Shown here: positions 51,231-60,206 of the stretch, piece after piece | Layout: each line of letters begins with the position of its first letter | Position numbering within the stretch: position 1 is the first letter of the stretch | NCBI RefSeq assembly: GCF_029948125.1 | Contig: NZ_JASAMB010000026.1 | Span: 1-64,000, forward strand | Source: Catellatospora sp. KI3 | Lineage (GTDB): Bacteria > Actinomycetota > Actinomycetes > Mycobacteriales > Micromonosporaceae | Reading direction: 5' to 3' | DNA length: 64,000 nucleotides | Position numbers and translations under genes: made by a program | The notes under the pieces: model-generated | What the model saw: the letters and a program-made list of their open reading frames with translations, nothing else | Told to the model about the DNA's origin: nothing | The model's database searches: none

Positions 51231-54200
51231 ATGGAATGGCGTCTGCTCGGCCCGGTCGACGCTGTCGTGGACGGTCGGCCGCTGCCGATCACCCGTCCCC
51301 AGCAGCGCGCCGTGCTGGCGTACCTGCTGCTCAACGCGAACGTGACGGTCTCGGTCGAGCAGCTGGCCGAGGCGCTGTGGGGCGGGGCCGTGCCCGCCAG
51401 CGCGCGTACGCAGATCCAGGTGTGCGTGTCCCGGCTGCGCCAGCTGGCCCGCGCGGCCGGGGCGGGCGAACCGATCGCCTCCGGGGCCGGCGGATACCGG
51501 CTCGCCGTGGCCGAGGGCGACCTGGACCTGCTGGCCTTCACCGCCCTGGCCGCAGACGCCCGGCGGCACGCCTCGGCCGGCGCGGCCGAACCCGCCGCGG
51601 CCCTGCTGCGGCAGGCGCTGGGGCTGTGGCGCGGACCCGCGCTGGCCGGCGCCGCCGCGGCGTTCGTCGGCCCGGCCGCCGCGGCCCTGCACGACGAACG
51701 GCTGGCCGCCTACGAGGACCTGTTCGAGGCCGAGCTCGCCCTCGGCCGCCACGCCGCCCTTGTCGGGCCCATGCGCGACCTGGCGGCCGAGAACCCGTGG
51801 CGGGAGCGGCTGGCGGCCCAGCTGATGACCGCGCTGGCGCGCTCGGGCGACCAGGCGCAGGCGCTGCGGGTGTACGACCAGGCCCGCCGACGCCTCGCCG
51901 ACGAGCTGGGCGTCGAACCCGGCGCGCAGCTCAGCGAGGTCCACCTGCAGGTGCTGCGGCAGGGGCTGCCGCCCGGCGGTTGCGCGCCCGGCGCCGCGGC
52001 CACCGCCCCGTCCGGACCGGCCCAGCTGCCGGCGGACCTGTCCAGCTTCACCGGCCGCGAACCGGCCCTGTCCGCCCTGGACGCGATGCTGGACCGGGCC
52101 CGCGGCAGCCAGGCCACCGCCGTCGTCGCGATCGTCGGCACCGCGGGCGTCGGCAAGACCGCCCTGGCGGTCCGCTGGGCCCACCGGGTACGGCACCTGT
52201 TCGGCGACGGCCAGCTCTTCGTCGACCTGGGCGGCTTCTCGCCCACCAGCCCGATGCCGACCGCCGAGGCCCTGTCGCGGTGCCTGCGCGCCCTCGGGGT
52301 GCCGCCCGGGCAGGTGCCCGACGACCTCGACGAGGCGGCCGCGCTGCTGCGCAGCGTGCTCGCACACCGGCGGGTGCTGATCCTGCTCGACAACGCCCGC
52401 GACACCGCGCACATCCGCCAGCTGCTGCCCGGCGGCGCCGACTGCCTGGTGATCGTGACCAGTCGCGGGCGGCTCGACGGGCTCGTCGCCCGGCACGACG
52501 CGCAGCGGCTGTCGCTGGACGTGCTGTCCCCGGCCGAGGCCGACGAGCTGCTCATCCGGGTGCTGGGCAGCGAACGGGCCGCCGGGCAGCACCCCGCGAT
52601 CACCCGGCTGGCGCAGGCGTGCGCCGGGCTGCCGCTGGCCCTGCGCATCGCGGCGGCGGACCTGCACGGCCGCCCGCAGGAGACGGTGGCGGCCTACCTG
52701 ACCCGGCTGCGCGACGGCGACCCGCTGTCCATCCTGGCCGTGGCCGAGGACGAGCAGCTCGCCGTACGCCACGCGTTCGCGCTGTCGTACCGGGCGCTGC
52801 CCACCCCGCTGCGGCGGCTGTTCCGGCTGTTCGGGCTGGTGCCCGGCTGCGACGTGACGGCGGAGTCGGCCGCCGCGATGCTGCGCTGCCCGCCCGGCGA
52901 GGCGGCGCCGATGCTGTCCGGGCTGGCCGACGCGCACCTGGTGTTCGAGCGGGCACCCGGCCGGTTCGCCGTGCACGACCTGCTCGGCCTGTACGCGACC
53001 CAGCTGGTCGAGGGCGAGGACAACCGGCAGGTCCGGGCCGACCTGTTCGACTGGTACCTGTCCAGCCTGCACGCGGCCGCCGACCGGCTGTACCCGCAGG
53101 TGCTGCGCCTGCCGCCCGCACCGGCGCCCGCACGCCCGCCGCAGCGCTTCGCCTCGCACGTGGAGGCCCGGGCCTGGCTCGACGCGCAGCGCCACGACCT
53201 GGTGACCTCGGTGCGCCATGCCGCCGACACCGGCCTGCACACCTGCGCCTGGTCGCTGGCCGACGGGCTGCGCGGCTACCTCTGGCTGGGCATGCACACC
53301 ACCGAATGGGCCGAGGTGGCCACGGTCGGCCTGGCCGCCGCCCAGGCCGACGGACACCAGCGGGCCGAGGCCGCCGCCCGGCTCAGCCTCGGCGCACTGC
53401 ACTGGCGGCGCGAGCGCTTCGCCGGGGCGATCGACGAGTACGAGCGGGCGCTGGCCTGCGCCCGCCGCGCCGACTGGGCCGAGGGGCAGGCGGCGGCGCT
53501 GGGCAACCTCGGGCCGGTGTACCGCATGTCGGGTCGGCCGCAGGAGGCGCTGCGGATCCTGGCGGAGTCGCTCGCGATGAACCAGCGCGCCGGCCGGGGC
53601 GCCGGGGCCGCGGTCAACCACAACAACCTCGGCCTGGTCTGCGCCGACCTCGGTCGCCTGGAGCAGGCCGCCGCGCACTACCAGGCCGCGCTGTCGTACC
53701 AGGACGGCGCGGCGGCCAGCCGGGCGCTCACCCTGTCGAACCTGGCCCAGGTCCTGCACCTGCTCGGCCACTCCGACGAGGCCCTGCGCACGGCGACGGA
53801 CGCGCTGCGCCTGCACGAGCAGACGGGCAGCCGGGGGCAGGCCACGGCACTGTGCATCCTGGCCCGCGTCCACGGCGACCGGGGCGACCGGTCGCAGGCG
53901 GTACGGCTCGCGCAGCAGGCCCTGGCCATGGCGCGTGAACCGGCCGAGCCCCGGCTGGAGGCCAGCGCCCTGCACGCCCTCGGCGTCGTCGAGCGGGACA
54001 CCCGGCCGCTGGTGCAGGCCCTGTCGCTGGCCCGTGCGGCGGGTGACCGGTACATCGAGGCCGAGGTCGCCGTCAGCCTCGCCGAGCTGGACGAGCCCGC
54101 CGCGCTGTCCTGGTGCCACGCGGCACTGTCGATCGCGCGCGAGTGCGGCTACCGGGTGCTCGAAGGACGGGCGTACGCGGCCCGCGCGGTGGCCGAGCAC

Positions 54201-54332
54201 CGCGCCGGTGCGCCGGCGGCCGCGCTGGAGTGCGCCCGGACCGCCCGGCGGCTGCACGCCGAGACCGGCCACCAGCCGGGCGCCGAACGCGCGGACAAGC
54301 TGCTGGCCCGCCTCGGCGCGACCCCGTCCTGA
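51231..54332 (+). CDS. AfsR/SARP-family regulator (SARP-NB-ARC-TPR)
   Basis: A 1033-residue multidomain regulator. Residues 1-95 are an OmpR-like winged helix (M-E-W-R-L-L-G-P-V at the start, S-V-E-Q-L-A-E-A-L-W). Residues 95-245 are the bacterial activator domain (L-W-R-G-P-A-L-A-G, E-N-P-W-R-E-R-L-A-A-Q-L-M). Residues 280-600 form an NB-ARC ATPase with Walker A G-T-A-G-V-G-K-T-A near 304, Walker B V-L-I-L-L-D-N-A and G-L-P-L-A-L-R-I. TPR repeats fill about 700-1030. It resembles AfsR and other pathway activators of secondary metabolism, but no biosynthetic cluster is present. It may act on the divergent secreted repeat protein. Confidence 0.92.
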   Translation: MEWRLLGPVDAVVDGRPLPITRPQQRAVLAYLLLNANVTVSVEQLAEALWGGAVPASARTQIQVCVSRLRQLARAAGAGEPIASGAGGYRLAVAEGDLDLLAFTALAADARRHASAGAAEPAAALLRQALGLWRGPALAGAAAAFVGPAAAALHDERLAAYEDLFEAELALGRHAALVGPMRDLAAENPWRERLAAQLMTALARSGDQAQALRVYDQARRRLADELGVEPGAQLSEVHLQVLRQGLPPGGCAPGAAATAPSGPAQLPADLSSFTGREPALSALDAMLDRARGSQATAVVAIVGTAGVGKTALAVRWAHRVRHLFGDGQLFVDLGGFSPTSPMPTAEALSRCLRALGVPPGQVPDDLDEAAALLRSVLAHRRVLILLDNARDTAHIRQLLPGGADCLVIVTSRGRLDGLVARHDAQRLSLDVLSPAEADELLIRVLGSERAAGQHPAITRLAQACAGLPLALRIAAADLHGRPQETVAAYLTRLRDGDPLSILAVAEDEQLAVRHAFALSYRALPTPLRRLFRLFGLVPGCDVTAESAAAMLRCPPGEAAPMLSGLADAHLVFERAPGRFAVHDLLGLYATQLVEGEDNRQVRADLFDWYLSSLHAAADRLYPQVLRLPPAPAPARPPQRFASHVEARAWLDAQRHDLVTSVRHAADTGLHTCAWSLADGLRGYLWLGMHTTEWAEVATVGLAAAQADGHQRAEAAARLSLGALHWRRERFAGAIDEYERALACARRADWAEGQAAALGNLGPVYRMSGRPQEALRILAESLAMNQRAGRGAGAAVNHNNLGLVCADLGRLEQAAAHYQAALSYQDGAAASRALTLSNLAQVLHLLGHSDEALRTATDALRLHEQTGSRGQATALCILARVHGDRGDRSQAVRLAQQALAMAREPAEPRLEASALHALGVVERDTRPLVQALSLARAAGDRYIEAEVAVSLAELDEPAALSWCHAALSIARECGYRVLEGRAYAARAVAEHRAGAPAAALECARTARRLHAETGHQPGAERADKLLARLGATPS

Positions 54333-54342
54333 CCGGAGCGGC

Positions 54343-55071
54343 TCAGGTACCCGTGTTGACCTGCGCGTACGTGGGAAGGTCAGCCGGTATGGCCAGGCCG
54401 TCCCGGACGGCCGCGGCGGTCCGCACCGACGCCGCCAGCGCGGCGCGGAACAGCAGCGAGCCGGTGCTGATCCGCCGCACGCCCAGCTCGGCCAAGGTGG
54501 CGACAGTGTGCCGACCGGGTAGGAACAGCACGTTGACCGGAACGTCGACCGCCGCCACCACCGCGGCGATCTCCGCCGGCTCGGACAGCCCGGGAACGAA
54601 GACGCCGTCCGCACCGGCGTCGGCATAGCGCCGCACCCGGCGCAGCGTCTCGGTCAGATCGCCGGGCCGCTGCCAGTGGGTGTCGGTGCGGGCGTTGACG
54701 AACAGGCCCGGCACCCGCTGCTTGATCTGCCGGATCAGTGCCGCGTGGGCCCCGGCCGGGCCCATGGCGTCCTCCACGTTGACGCCGACGGCCCCGGCCG
54801 CCGCCACCGCTGCCGCCGCCTCGACCGAACCGGTCTCGATGTCGGCGGTGAGGCAGACCGGCAGGGTGGCCAGGGCGCCGACCAGGCGCAGCGTCTCGGC
54901 CACGGTGACACCCAGACCGTCGGGCAGGCCGTGCGCGGCCGCGACCCCGAGGCTGGTCGTGCCGAGCGCCGGGAAACCGGCGTCGGCCAGGGCGCGCGCG
55001 GACGCGACATCCCACACGTTCGGCAGGACGAGCGGGTCACCGGCACGGTGCAGCGCGGCGAAGTCCCTCAT
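54343..55071 (-). CDS. Isocitrate lyase/PEP mutase family protein
   Basis: A 242-residue TIM-barrel protein of the PEP mutase/isocitrate lyase superfamily. It has L-V-L-P-N-V-W-D-V-A-S-A-R, T-T-S-L-G-V-A-A-A-H-G, the metal-site V-N-V-E-D-A-M-G, and V-N-A-R-T-D-T-H-W. The isocitrate lyase catalytic K-K-C-G-H motif is missing, so it is of the oxaloacetate hydrolase/carboxyphosphonoenolpyruvate mutase-like group, with uncertain substrate. Its start overlaps the P450-like stop by 4 bp. Confidence 0.87.
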   Translation of the reverse strand: MRDFAALHRAGDPLVLPNVWDVASARALADAGFPALGTTSLGVAAAHGLPDGLGVTVAETLRLVGALATLPVCLTADIETGSVEAAAAVAAAGAVGVNVEDAMGPAGAHAALIRQIKQRVPGLFVNARTDTHWQRPGDLTETLRRVRRYADAGADGVFVPGLSEPAEIAAVVAAVDVPVNVLFLPGRHTVATLAELGVRRISTGSLLFRAALAASVRTAAAVRDGLAIPADLPTYAQVNTGT

Positions 55072-55742
55072 GCCGCGGCTCCTTCGCTCCGGCTCGCGGC
55101 CACCAGGGCCAGGGCGTGCGCGCTGCCGGGGCAGCGGCGGGGCCCGGCACCGAACGCCAGCTCATCGGCGAGTCGCACCGACACCGTCTCGCCCGCTTCG
55201 ATGGTGAGCCCGCCGACGGTCGTCGTCTCGAGGGCCCGCCGCCTGGTCGCGGGGACCGGCGGATCCGCACGCAGCACCTCCGCGACGGGGCGGTGCCGGG
55301 CGCGCTCGATCAGAGCCGAAGTCGCCGCATACGCCTGCACCAGCACCCCGATCCGGGCCGCGGTCGGCTCGTCGTGCCCGCCGAAGGCCGCGACCAGCGC
55401 CTCGACCGCCGCGTCGGCGCGCGCTTCGTCGCCGGTACCCGGCTGATAGGCCTGCGCGACCTCGCGCACCAGCTCGACGACGTCCTGCTCGACGCCCATG
55501 GCCCGCGCCAGCGCCCGCACCGGATCGGTCGGACCGCCGGTGCGCAGCACCTCCGGCGGGATCGCGTCCAGGATCGCGACCGACAGCGCCCGACGGCGCT
55601 CGTGCGCCGGTCCGTCGCTGAACCGGCCGACCGTGGCGCGCAGCCACGCCACCCCGGACTGGGCCGGGGGCACCGGCGGCACCGCGAACCGAGGGTCGGT
55701 CAATACGGCGAGAGCGGCGTCGCGGCCGCGGATCTCCTGCAT
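55068..55742 (-). CDS. Compact cytochrome P450-like protein
   Basis: 224 residues, against about 400 for normal bacterial P450s. It still has the heme loop L-A-F-G-A-G-P-R-R-C-P-G with C204 as the thiolate ligand, and a K-helix-like E-V-L-R (E155/R158) followed by the usual D-P-P-V-P-A-T-R-R. An I-helix-like stretch (Q-A-Y-A-A-T-S-A-L-I) sits directly before it. The N-terminal region is mostly missing and only 20 residues follow the heme Cys. The frame is intact and coupled to the next gene, so it is a maintained small protein, not obvious debris. Whether it binds heme is unproven. Confidence 0.75.
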   Translation of the reverse strand: MQEIRGRDAALAVLTDPRFAVPPVPPAQSGVAWLRATVGRFSDGPAHERRRALSVAILDAIPPEVLRTGGPTDPVRALARAMGVEQDVVELVREVAQAYQPGTGDEARADAAVEALVAAFGGHDEPTAARIGVLVQAYAATSALIERARHRPVAEVLRADPPVPATRRRALETTTVGGLTIEAGETVSVRLADELAFGAGPRRCPGSAHALALVAASRSEGAAA

Positions 55743-55806
55743 ACGGCAAAGCTAGGGCCATGACGGTTCGGCGTGCGCCGAAGGGACCCCAGCCCACAAT
55801 GGGACG

Positions 55807-56505
55807 ATGAACCGAGCTTCGGACCTGGCGGCGCTGGCGGCCCTGCTGGCCGACCAGACGCGGGCGGCCATGTGCCTCGCGCTGCTCGACGGCCGCGCCT
55901 GGACCGCGGGAGAACTCGCGGCCCACGTCGGCGTCGCGCCGTCCACCGCGACCGGGCACCTGCACCGCCTGATCGACGGCGGGCTGCTCGCGGAGCGGCG
56001 CCAGGGCCGCCACCGGTACGTACAGCTCGCCGACCCGACTGTCGCCCACCTGATCGAAGACCTGTCGGCCCGCTTCGGGCCCCGGCCGGCCCCGGCGCGC
56101 GGACTGCGGGAGGCGACCGCGGGCGCCGCCCTGCGGCGCGGCCGGACCTGCTACGACCACCTCGCCGGACGGCTCGGCGTCGGACTGACCGACGCGATGA
56201 CCGCGGCGGGCCTGCTCGACCAGGCCAACGGCTTCGCCCTCACCGCCACCGGTCTCGCCTGGCTGACCGACGAGCTGGAACTGAGCCCCGACGAGCTGCG
56301 GTCCGGTCGGCGCCCCGTCGCACGCGGATGCCTGGACTGGACCGAGCGCCGGCAGCACCTGGCCGGCACGGCCGGGGCCCAGCTGTGCCGACGGCTGCTC
56401 GACAACCGGTGGGTCGCCCGGATCGGATCCGGCCGGGCGGTGCGGCTGACCCCGGCCGGCAAGACCGCGCTCGGCCGCCTGCTGGAACTACCCGACCTCG
56501 ACTGA
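55807..56505 (+). CDS. ArsR-like winged-helix transcriptional regulator
   Basis: A 232-residue protein, longer than simple ArsR regulators. The winged helix is in residues 5-80: A-L-L-A-D-Q-T-R-A-A-M-C-L-A-L-L-D-G, the recognition helix G-V-A-P-S-T-A-T-G-H-L and the wing R-R-Q-G-R-H-R-Y-V. Residues 95-232 are an additional domain with another winged-helix-like unit (L-T-P-A-G-K-T-A-L-G-R-L). No metal-binding Cys motif is seen. It is divergent from the P450/PEP mutase pair by 64 bp and probably controls it. Confidence 0.87.
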   Translation: MNRASDLAALAALLADQTRAAMCLALLDGRAWTAGELAAHVGVAPSTATGHLHRLIDGGLLAERRQGRHRYVQLADPTVAHLIEDLSARFGPRPAPARGLREATAGAALRRGRTCYDHLAGRLGVGLTDAMTAAGLLDQANGFALTATGLAWLTDELELSPDELRSGRRPVARGCLDWTERRQHLAGTAGAQLCRRLLDNRWVARIGSGRAVRLTPAGKTALGRLLELPDLD

Positions 56506-56687
56506 CGGGCGGCGGAACCCACCGCCGAACGGAACGTGCTCGGTTTTCTGTTATCCGGCGGCCCGGCCGCCCGTCTACCTACGAGAGCGCAGACGCCCTG
56601 GCACATCCGGGGTCCAGGACGCCGAGGCAGCGGCGTACGTCGGCTGTGCTCCGTCCGTTCCATACGGCTCCGATCTGGGAGAGGAAT

Positions 56688-58499
56688 ATGTCAAGGATCA
56701 GGTTCGCGAGGACCCCGGCGCGGCTGGCCGGTCTGCCGAAGTCGGCCCGTGCCGCCGCGGCGTCGGCCGTGGCCGCCGTTCTCGTCATCGCCGGGGTGGT
56801 CGCCGGCAGCCCGCCGGCCAGCGCGGCGGCGGTGGCCGCCTTCCCCGGCGCCGCAGGCCCCGCGATGTACGCCACCGGCGGCCGCGGCGGCGACGTCTAC
56901 CACGTCACCAACCTCACCGACAACGCCGGCAGCCCGCAGCCCGGATCACTGCGCTACGGCATCAACACCACACCGGGCAGCGGCCGGACGATCGTGTTCG
57001 ACGTGGCGGGCACCATCAAGCTCTCCCCGGCGGGCCGCCAGGGCTGGCTGACCGTCAACTCCAGCAACCTGACCATCGCCGGGCAGACCGCGCCCAAGCC
57101 CGGGATCACGATCATGGGCCAGGCCACCAAGGTCACCGGTAAGAACATCATCATCCGGCACGTGAAGTTCCGCCCCGGCAAGGACCAGGCCAACCCCGGG
57201 TCGGCGACCAACGACGGCATCTGGATCACCGGCGACAACGTCATCGTCGATCACGTCTCGGTCAGCTGGGCCGATGACGAGGGCATCAGCTCCAGCGACG
57301 GCGCCGGCCAGGTCACTGTCCAGTACTCCATCGTGTCCGACGGGCTGAACTACGGCGGTCACAGCTACGGCGCCATCATCGGCAGCGACGTGACCGGCTC
57401 GAACATCGCCTACCACCACAACCTCTTCGCCCACCACAAGAGCCGCCTGCCGCGGCTGGGCAACGAGACCGGCGCGGTGACCAACGCCGAGTGGAGCAAC
57501 AACGTCATCTTCGAGGGCAAGGGCTACAGCGGCAACGACCAGCTCGCCAACGGAAACTTCGTGGGCAACACCTACCTGCGCCAGAACACCAGCAACGCAG
57601 AGGTGTTCACCGGGGCGACCGGTACGGCCGCGTACATCTCGGGCAACCGGGCCGACTACGACGGCGACTCGAACCTGACCAACGGCGTGGACATCGCCTG
57701 GGACCGGTTCACCGACGTCCCGACGCACAAGACGAGCCGCTTCAACGTACCCAACATCACCACCGAGTCGGCGGGCGCGGCGCTGACCAAGGTGCTGGAC
57801 GGTGCGGGCGCGTTCTGGTGGGCGCGCGACGCGGTCGACACCCGAGTGGTCAGCGAGACCCGGTCGACCAGCGGCTCGGTCGTCAACGAGCCCAACTCCA
57901 CCGAGTGGAGCAACCTGTGGAACGCCGGGCAGGTGAACAGCCCCAGCGGCTGGGACACCGACCGGGACGGCATGCCGAACGCCTGGGAGACGGCCGGCGG
58001 GCTGAACCCGAACGCCGACGACCACAACGGCGACGCCGACGGCGACGGCTACCGCAACATCGAGGAGTACCTCGACTACGCCGCGCAGGGCGGCAAGTCG
58101 CTGCCGACCCCGCCGCCCGCCTCGCCGTCGGCCTCGTCGACCCCCTCGCCCAGCCCCTCGACGAGCCCGTCGGCCAGCCCCACGCCGTCGACGCCGCCGC
58201 CCGCCGGTGCGTGCGGGGCGACCTACCTGACCACCAACTCCTGGCCGGGCGGTTTCCAGGGCGAGGTGACGGTGCGCGCGGGCAGCGCGCCCATCAGCGG
58301 CTGGACGGTCCGGTGGACGCTGGGCAGCGGCCAGGCCGTCACCCAGCTGTGGAGCGGCCGCCTCACCACCAGCGGTACGGCCGTGACCGTCGCCAACGAG
58401 TCCTACAACGGCGCGCTGGCGGCGTCGGCCTCCACCACGTTCGGCTTCACCGCGACCGGCACCGCGACCACCCCCGCCCTGACCTGCACCAGCCCGTAG
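56688..58499 (+). CDS. Secreted PL1-type pectate lyase with CBM2
   Basis: A 603-residue exported enzyme. Signal peptide 1 to about 47. Residues 50-400 form a right-handed beta-helix of the pectate lyase type: F-P-G-A-A-G near the start, G-S-L-R-Y, V-F-D-V-A-G-T-I, I-R-H-V-K-F-R-P-G, D-H-V-S-V-S-W-A-D-D and H-H-K-S-R-L-P-R-L-G, where the last Arg residues are candidates for the catalytic Arg. Residues 425-465 carry a calcium-type D-x-D-x-D-G repeat. A Pro/Ser/Thr linker and a CBM2 (506-603) follow. ATG 56688 is preceded by GGGAGAGGA. It cleaves de-esterified pectin by beta-elimination. Confidence 0.9.
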   Translation: MSRIRFARTPARLAGLPKSARAAAASAVAAVLVIAGVVAGSPPASAAAVAAFPGAAGPAMYATGGRGGDVYHVTNLTDNAGSPQPGSLRYGINTTPGSGRTIVFDVAGTIKLSPAGRQGWLTVNSSNLTIAGQTAPKPGITIMGQATKVTGKNIIIRHVKFRPGKDQANPGSATNDGIWITGDNVIVDHVSVSWADDEGISSSDGAGQVTVQYSIVSDGLNYGGHSYGAIIGSDVTGSNIAYHHNLFAHHKSRLPRLGNETGAVTNAEWSNNVIFEGKGYSGNDQLANGNFVGNTYLRQNTSNAEVFTGATGTAAYISGNRADYDGDSNLTNGVDIAWDRFTDVPTHKTSRFNVPNITTESAGAALTKVLDGAGAFWWARDAVDTRVVSETRSTSGSVVNEPNSTEWSNLWNAGQVNSPSGWDTDRDGMPNAWETAGGLNPNADDHNGDADGDGYRNIEEYLDYAAQGGKSLPTPPPASPSASSTPSPSPSTSPSASPTPSTPPPAGACGATYLTTNSWPGGFQGEVTVRAGSAPISGWTVRWTLGSGQAVTQLWSGRLTTSGTAVTVANESYNGALAASASTTFGFTATGTATTPALTCTSP

Positions 58500-58508
58500 T
58501 CACCGGGG

Positions 58509-58594
58509 CCCGCCGCCGTGCCGCCACCGCGCACGGCGGCGGGGATCCTCCGCCGACGGACCGGGGCGCGGCGGCCCACAGCGCCGCGCCCCGG
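58509..58594 (+). terminator. Two consecutive hairpins between pectate lyase and pectin methylesterase genes
   Basis: Hairpin 1 pairs CCCGCCGCCGTGC (58509-58521) with GCACGGCGGCGGG (58531-58543). Hairpin 2 pairs 58561-58573 with 58582-58594, also 13 bp. Such a double hairpin suggests that the two genes are mostly separate transcripts, or that the upstream message is protected. Confidence 0.7.
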
Positions 58595-58624
58595 TGCGCC
58601 ACCGATCAGATGAGGAGCAGATCC

Positions 58625-60037
58625 ATGCCTCACCACCTGTCCACCCGTCCGCGCCGAAGCACCCGGCTCGCCGTGGCGGCCACCGTCATCGCCGCCCTGG
58701 CCGCCTCGGCGTCGGTCGCGGTCGGCACCATCGCGCGGGCCGCCGCCGGATGCCAGGTCGGCTACCAGGTGACCGCCCAGTGGACCGGCGGGTTCACCGC
58801 CGCCGTCACGATCAAGAACCTAGGCGATCCGCTGACCGGCTGGAAGCTCGGCTGGACGTTCCCGGCCGGGCAGAGCATCACCCAGGCCTGGGGGTTCACG
58901 GCCGATCCGGTCTCCGGGACGGTCGTGGCCACCAACGTGGACTACAACGCCGCGATCGGCACCGGAGCCGTGGTCGAGGTCGGCTTCAACGGGAGCTGGA
59001 CCACCGGCAACCCCGTACCGGCCGCGTTCACGCTCAACGGCACCGCCTGCACGGGCGGCACCGCGCCCACGGCCGCGCCGACCACGGCGGCGCCGTCGCC
59101 GTCCGCCACACCCTCGCCCAAGCCGTCGGTCTCGCCCAGCGCGTCGCCCGTCAAGCCGACCGTCGCCAAGGACGGCACCGGCACCTACACCACGGTGCAG
59201 GCCGCGATCAACGCGGTGCCCTCCGGCAACACCACCCGCCGCGTCATCACGATCAAGGCAGGCACCTACCGCGAGCAGATCAAGGTGCCTGCCGACAAGC
59301 CGCTGATCACGCTGCAGGGCCTCGGCTCGGCGGCGGCCCAGACGGTGATCGTCTACAACCGCAACGCGGGCAGCTACGGCGCCACGGGCAGCGCCACCGC
59401 GTGGATCCTCGGCAAGAACTTCGCCGCGTCCAACCTGACGTTCTCCAACGACTTCGACGAGAACTCATCGGACACCGGCGACCAGGCGCTGGCCATGTAC
59501 ATGGACGGCGACCGGGCGGTGTTCAGCAACACCCGGTTCCTGGGCGACCAGGACACGCTGCGGGTCGAGGACGGCAACCGGGCCTACTTCACCGGCAGCT
59601 ACGTCGAGGGCACGGTCGACTTCATCTACAGCGGCGGCACCGCGGTCTTCAGCGGCTGCCAGATCTACGAGAAGCGCAGCTCCGGCGGCCCGATCACGGC
59701 AGCCTCGACGCCCACCGGGCAGAACTACGGGTTCCTGTTCTACCGGTCGACCGTCACTGGCGCCGCCGGCAACGTCACCCAGCTCGGGCGGCCCTGGCAG
59801 CAGGGCGCGCAGGTGGTGTTCCGGGAGTCCGACCTGAGTGCCACCATCAGGACCGCCCAGCCGTGGGCCGACATGGGCGACGCCGCCTGGAAGCAGGCCC
59901 GGTTCTTCGAGTACCGCAACACCGGCGCCGGGGCGACCGTCAACAGCAACCGCCCGCAGCTGACCGACGCCCAGGCCGCCAACTACACCCCGCAGAAGTA
60001 CCTGGCGGGCACCGACGGCTGGAACCCGGTCACCTAG
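58625..60037 (+). CDS. Secreted pectin methylesterase (CE8) with N-terminal CBM2
   Basis: A 470-residue exported enzyme. Signal peptide 1-40. CBM2 at 42-140 (C-Q-V-G-Y-Q-V-T-A-Q-W-T-G-G-F). A Pro/Thr/Ser linker of about 35 residues. The CE8 beta-helix from about 178 shows the family motifs G-T-Y-T-T-V-Q-A-A-I, G-T-Y-R-E, G-D-Q-A-L-A-M, F-L-G-D-Q-D-T-L (first catalytic Asp), G-T-V-D-F-I-Y-S-G (second Asp) and L-G-R-P-W (Arg). It removes methyl esters from homogalacturonan, giving the substrate of the pectate lyase encoded just upstream. ATG 58625 follows GATGAGGAG. Confidence 0.93.
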   Translation: MPHHLSTRPRRSTRLAVAATVIAALAASASVAVGTIARAAAGCQVGYQVTAQWTGGFTAAVTIKNLGDPLTGWKLGWTFPAGQSITQAWGFTADPVSGTVVATNVDYNAAIGTGAVVEVGFNGSWTTGNPVPAAFTLNGTACTGGTAPTAAPTTAAPSPSATPSPKPSVSPSASPVKPTVAKDGTGTYTTVQAAINAVPSGNTTRRVITIKAGTYREQIKVPADKPLITLQGLGSAAAQTVIVYNRNAGSYGATGSATAWILGKNFAASNLTFSNDFDENSSDTGDQALAMYMDGDRAVFSNTRFLGDQDTLRVEDGNRAYFTGSYVEGTVDFIYSGGTAVFSGCQIYEKRSSGGPITAASTPTGQNYGFLFYRSTVTGAAGNVTQLGRPWQQGAQVVFRESDLSATIRTAQPWADMGDAAWKQARFFEYRNTGAGATVNSNRPQLTDAQAANYTPQKYLAGTDGWNPVT

Positions 60038-60130
60038 CGCCGCAGCGGACGTGCCAGACGGACGTGGAGGGGCCTTCAGGGACGAGCAGAGCGCTGCCCG
60101 TACCCCTGCGGGCCCTGCCACGTCTGCGCA

Positions 60131-60159
60131 GTTTCCGCCGCCGCGGACCGGTGCTACCT
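60131..60159 (+). promoter_or_regulatory. Putative promoter motif of the sigma factor gene
   Basis: GTTTCC (60131-60136) and CTACCT (60154-60159), 17 bp apart, resemble GTTATCC (56550-56556) and CTACCT (56575-56580), 18 bp apart, upstream of the pectate lyase gene. They may be an autoregulated ECF-type promoter pair. The match is short and could be chance. Confidence 0.25.
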
Positions 60160-60206
60160 TCAGCCGGCCCGCGGCGGCATCATCCGTAGCCGACTGAGGA
60201 GACACG

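Noticed and set aside
51231-54332. SARP regulator as sign of an antibiotic biosynthetic cluster
   Set aside because: No polyketide, peptide or other biosynthetic genes in the neighbourhood.
51180-54626. 1148-codon minus-strand frame opposite the SARP regulator
   Set aside because: Shadow of the AfsR-like gene; its residues are mainly Gly, Arg, Gln, Ala and Val without domain features.
60038-60206. Separate anti-sigma gene next to the fused sigma factor
   Set aside because: No frame of suitable length with a membrane helix on either strand; the anti-sigma-like motif is inside the sigma protein itself.
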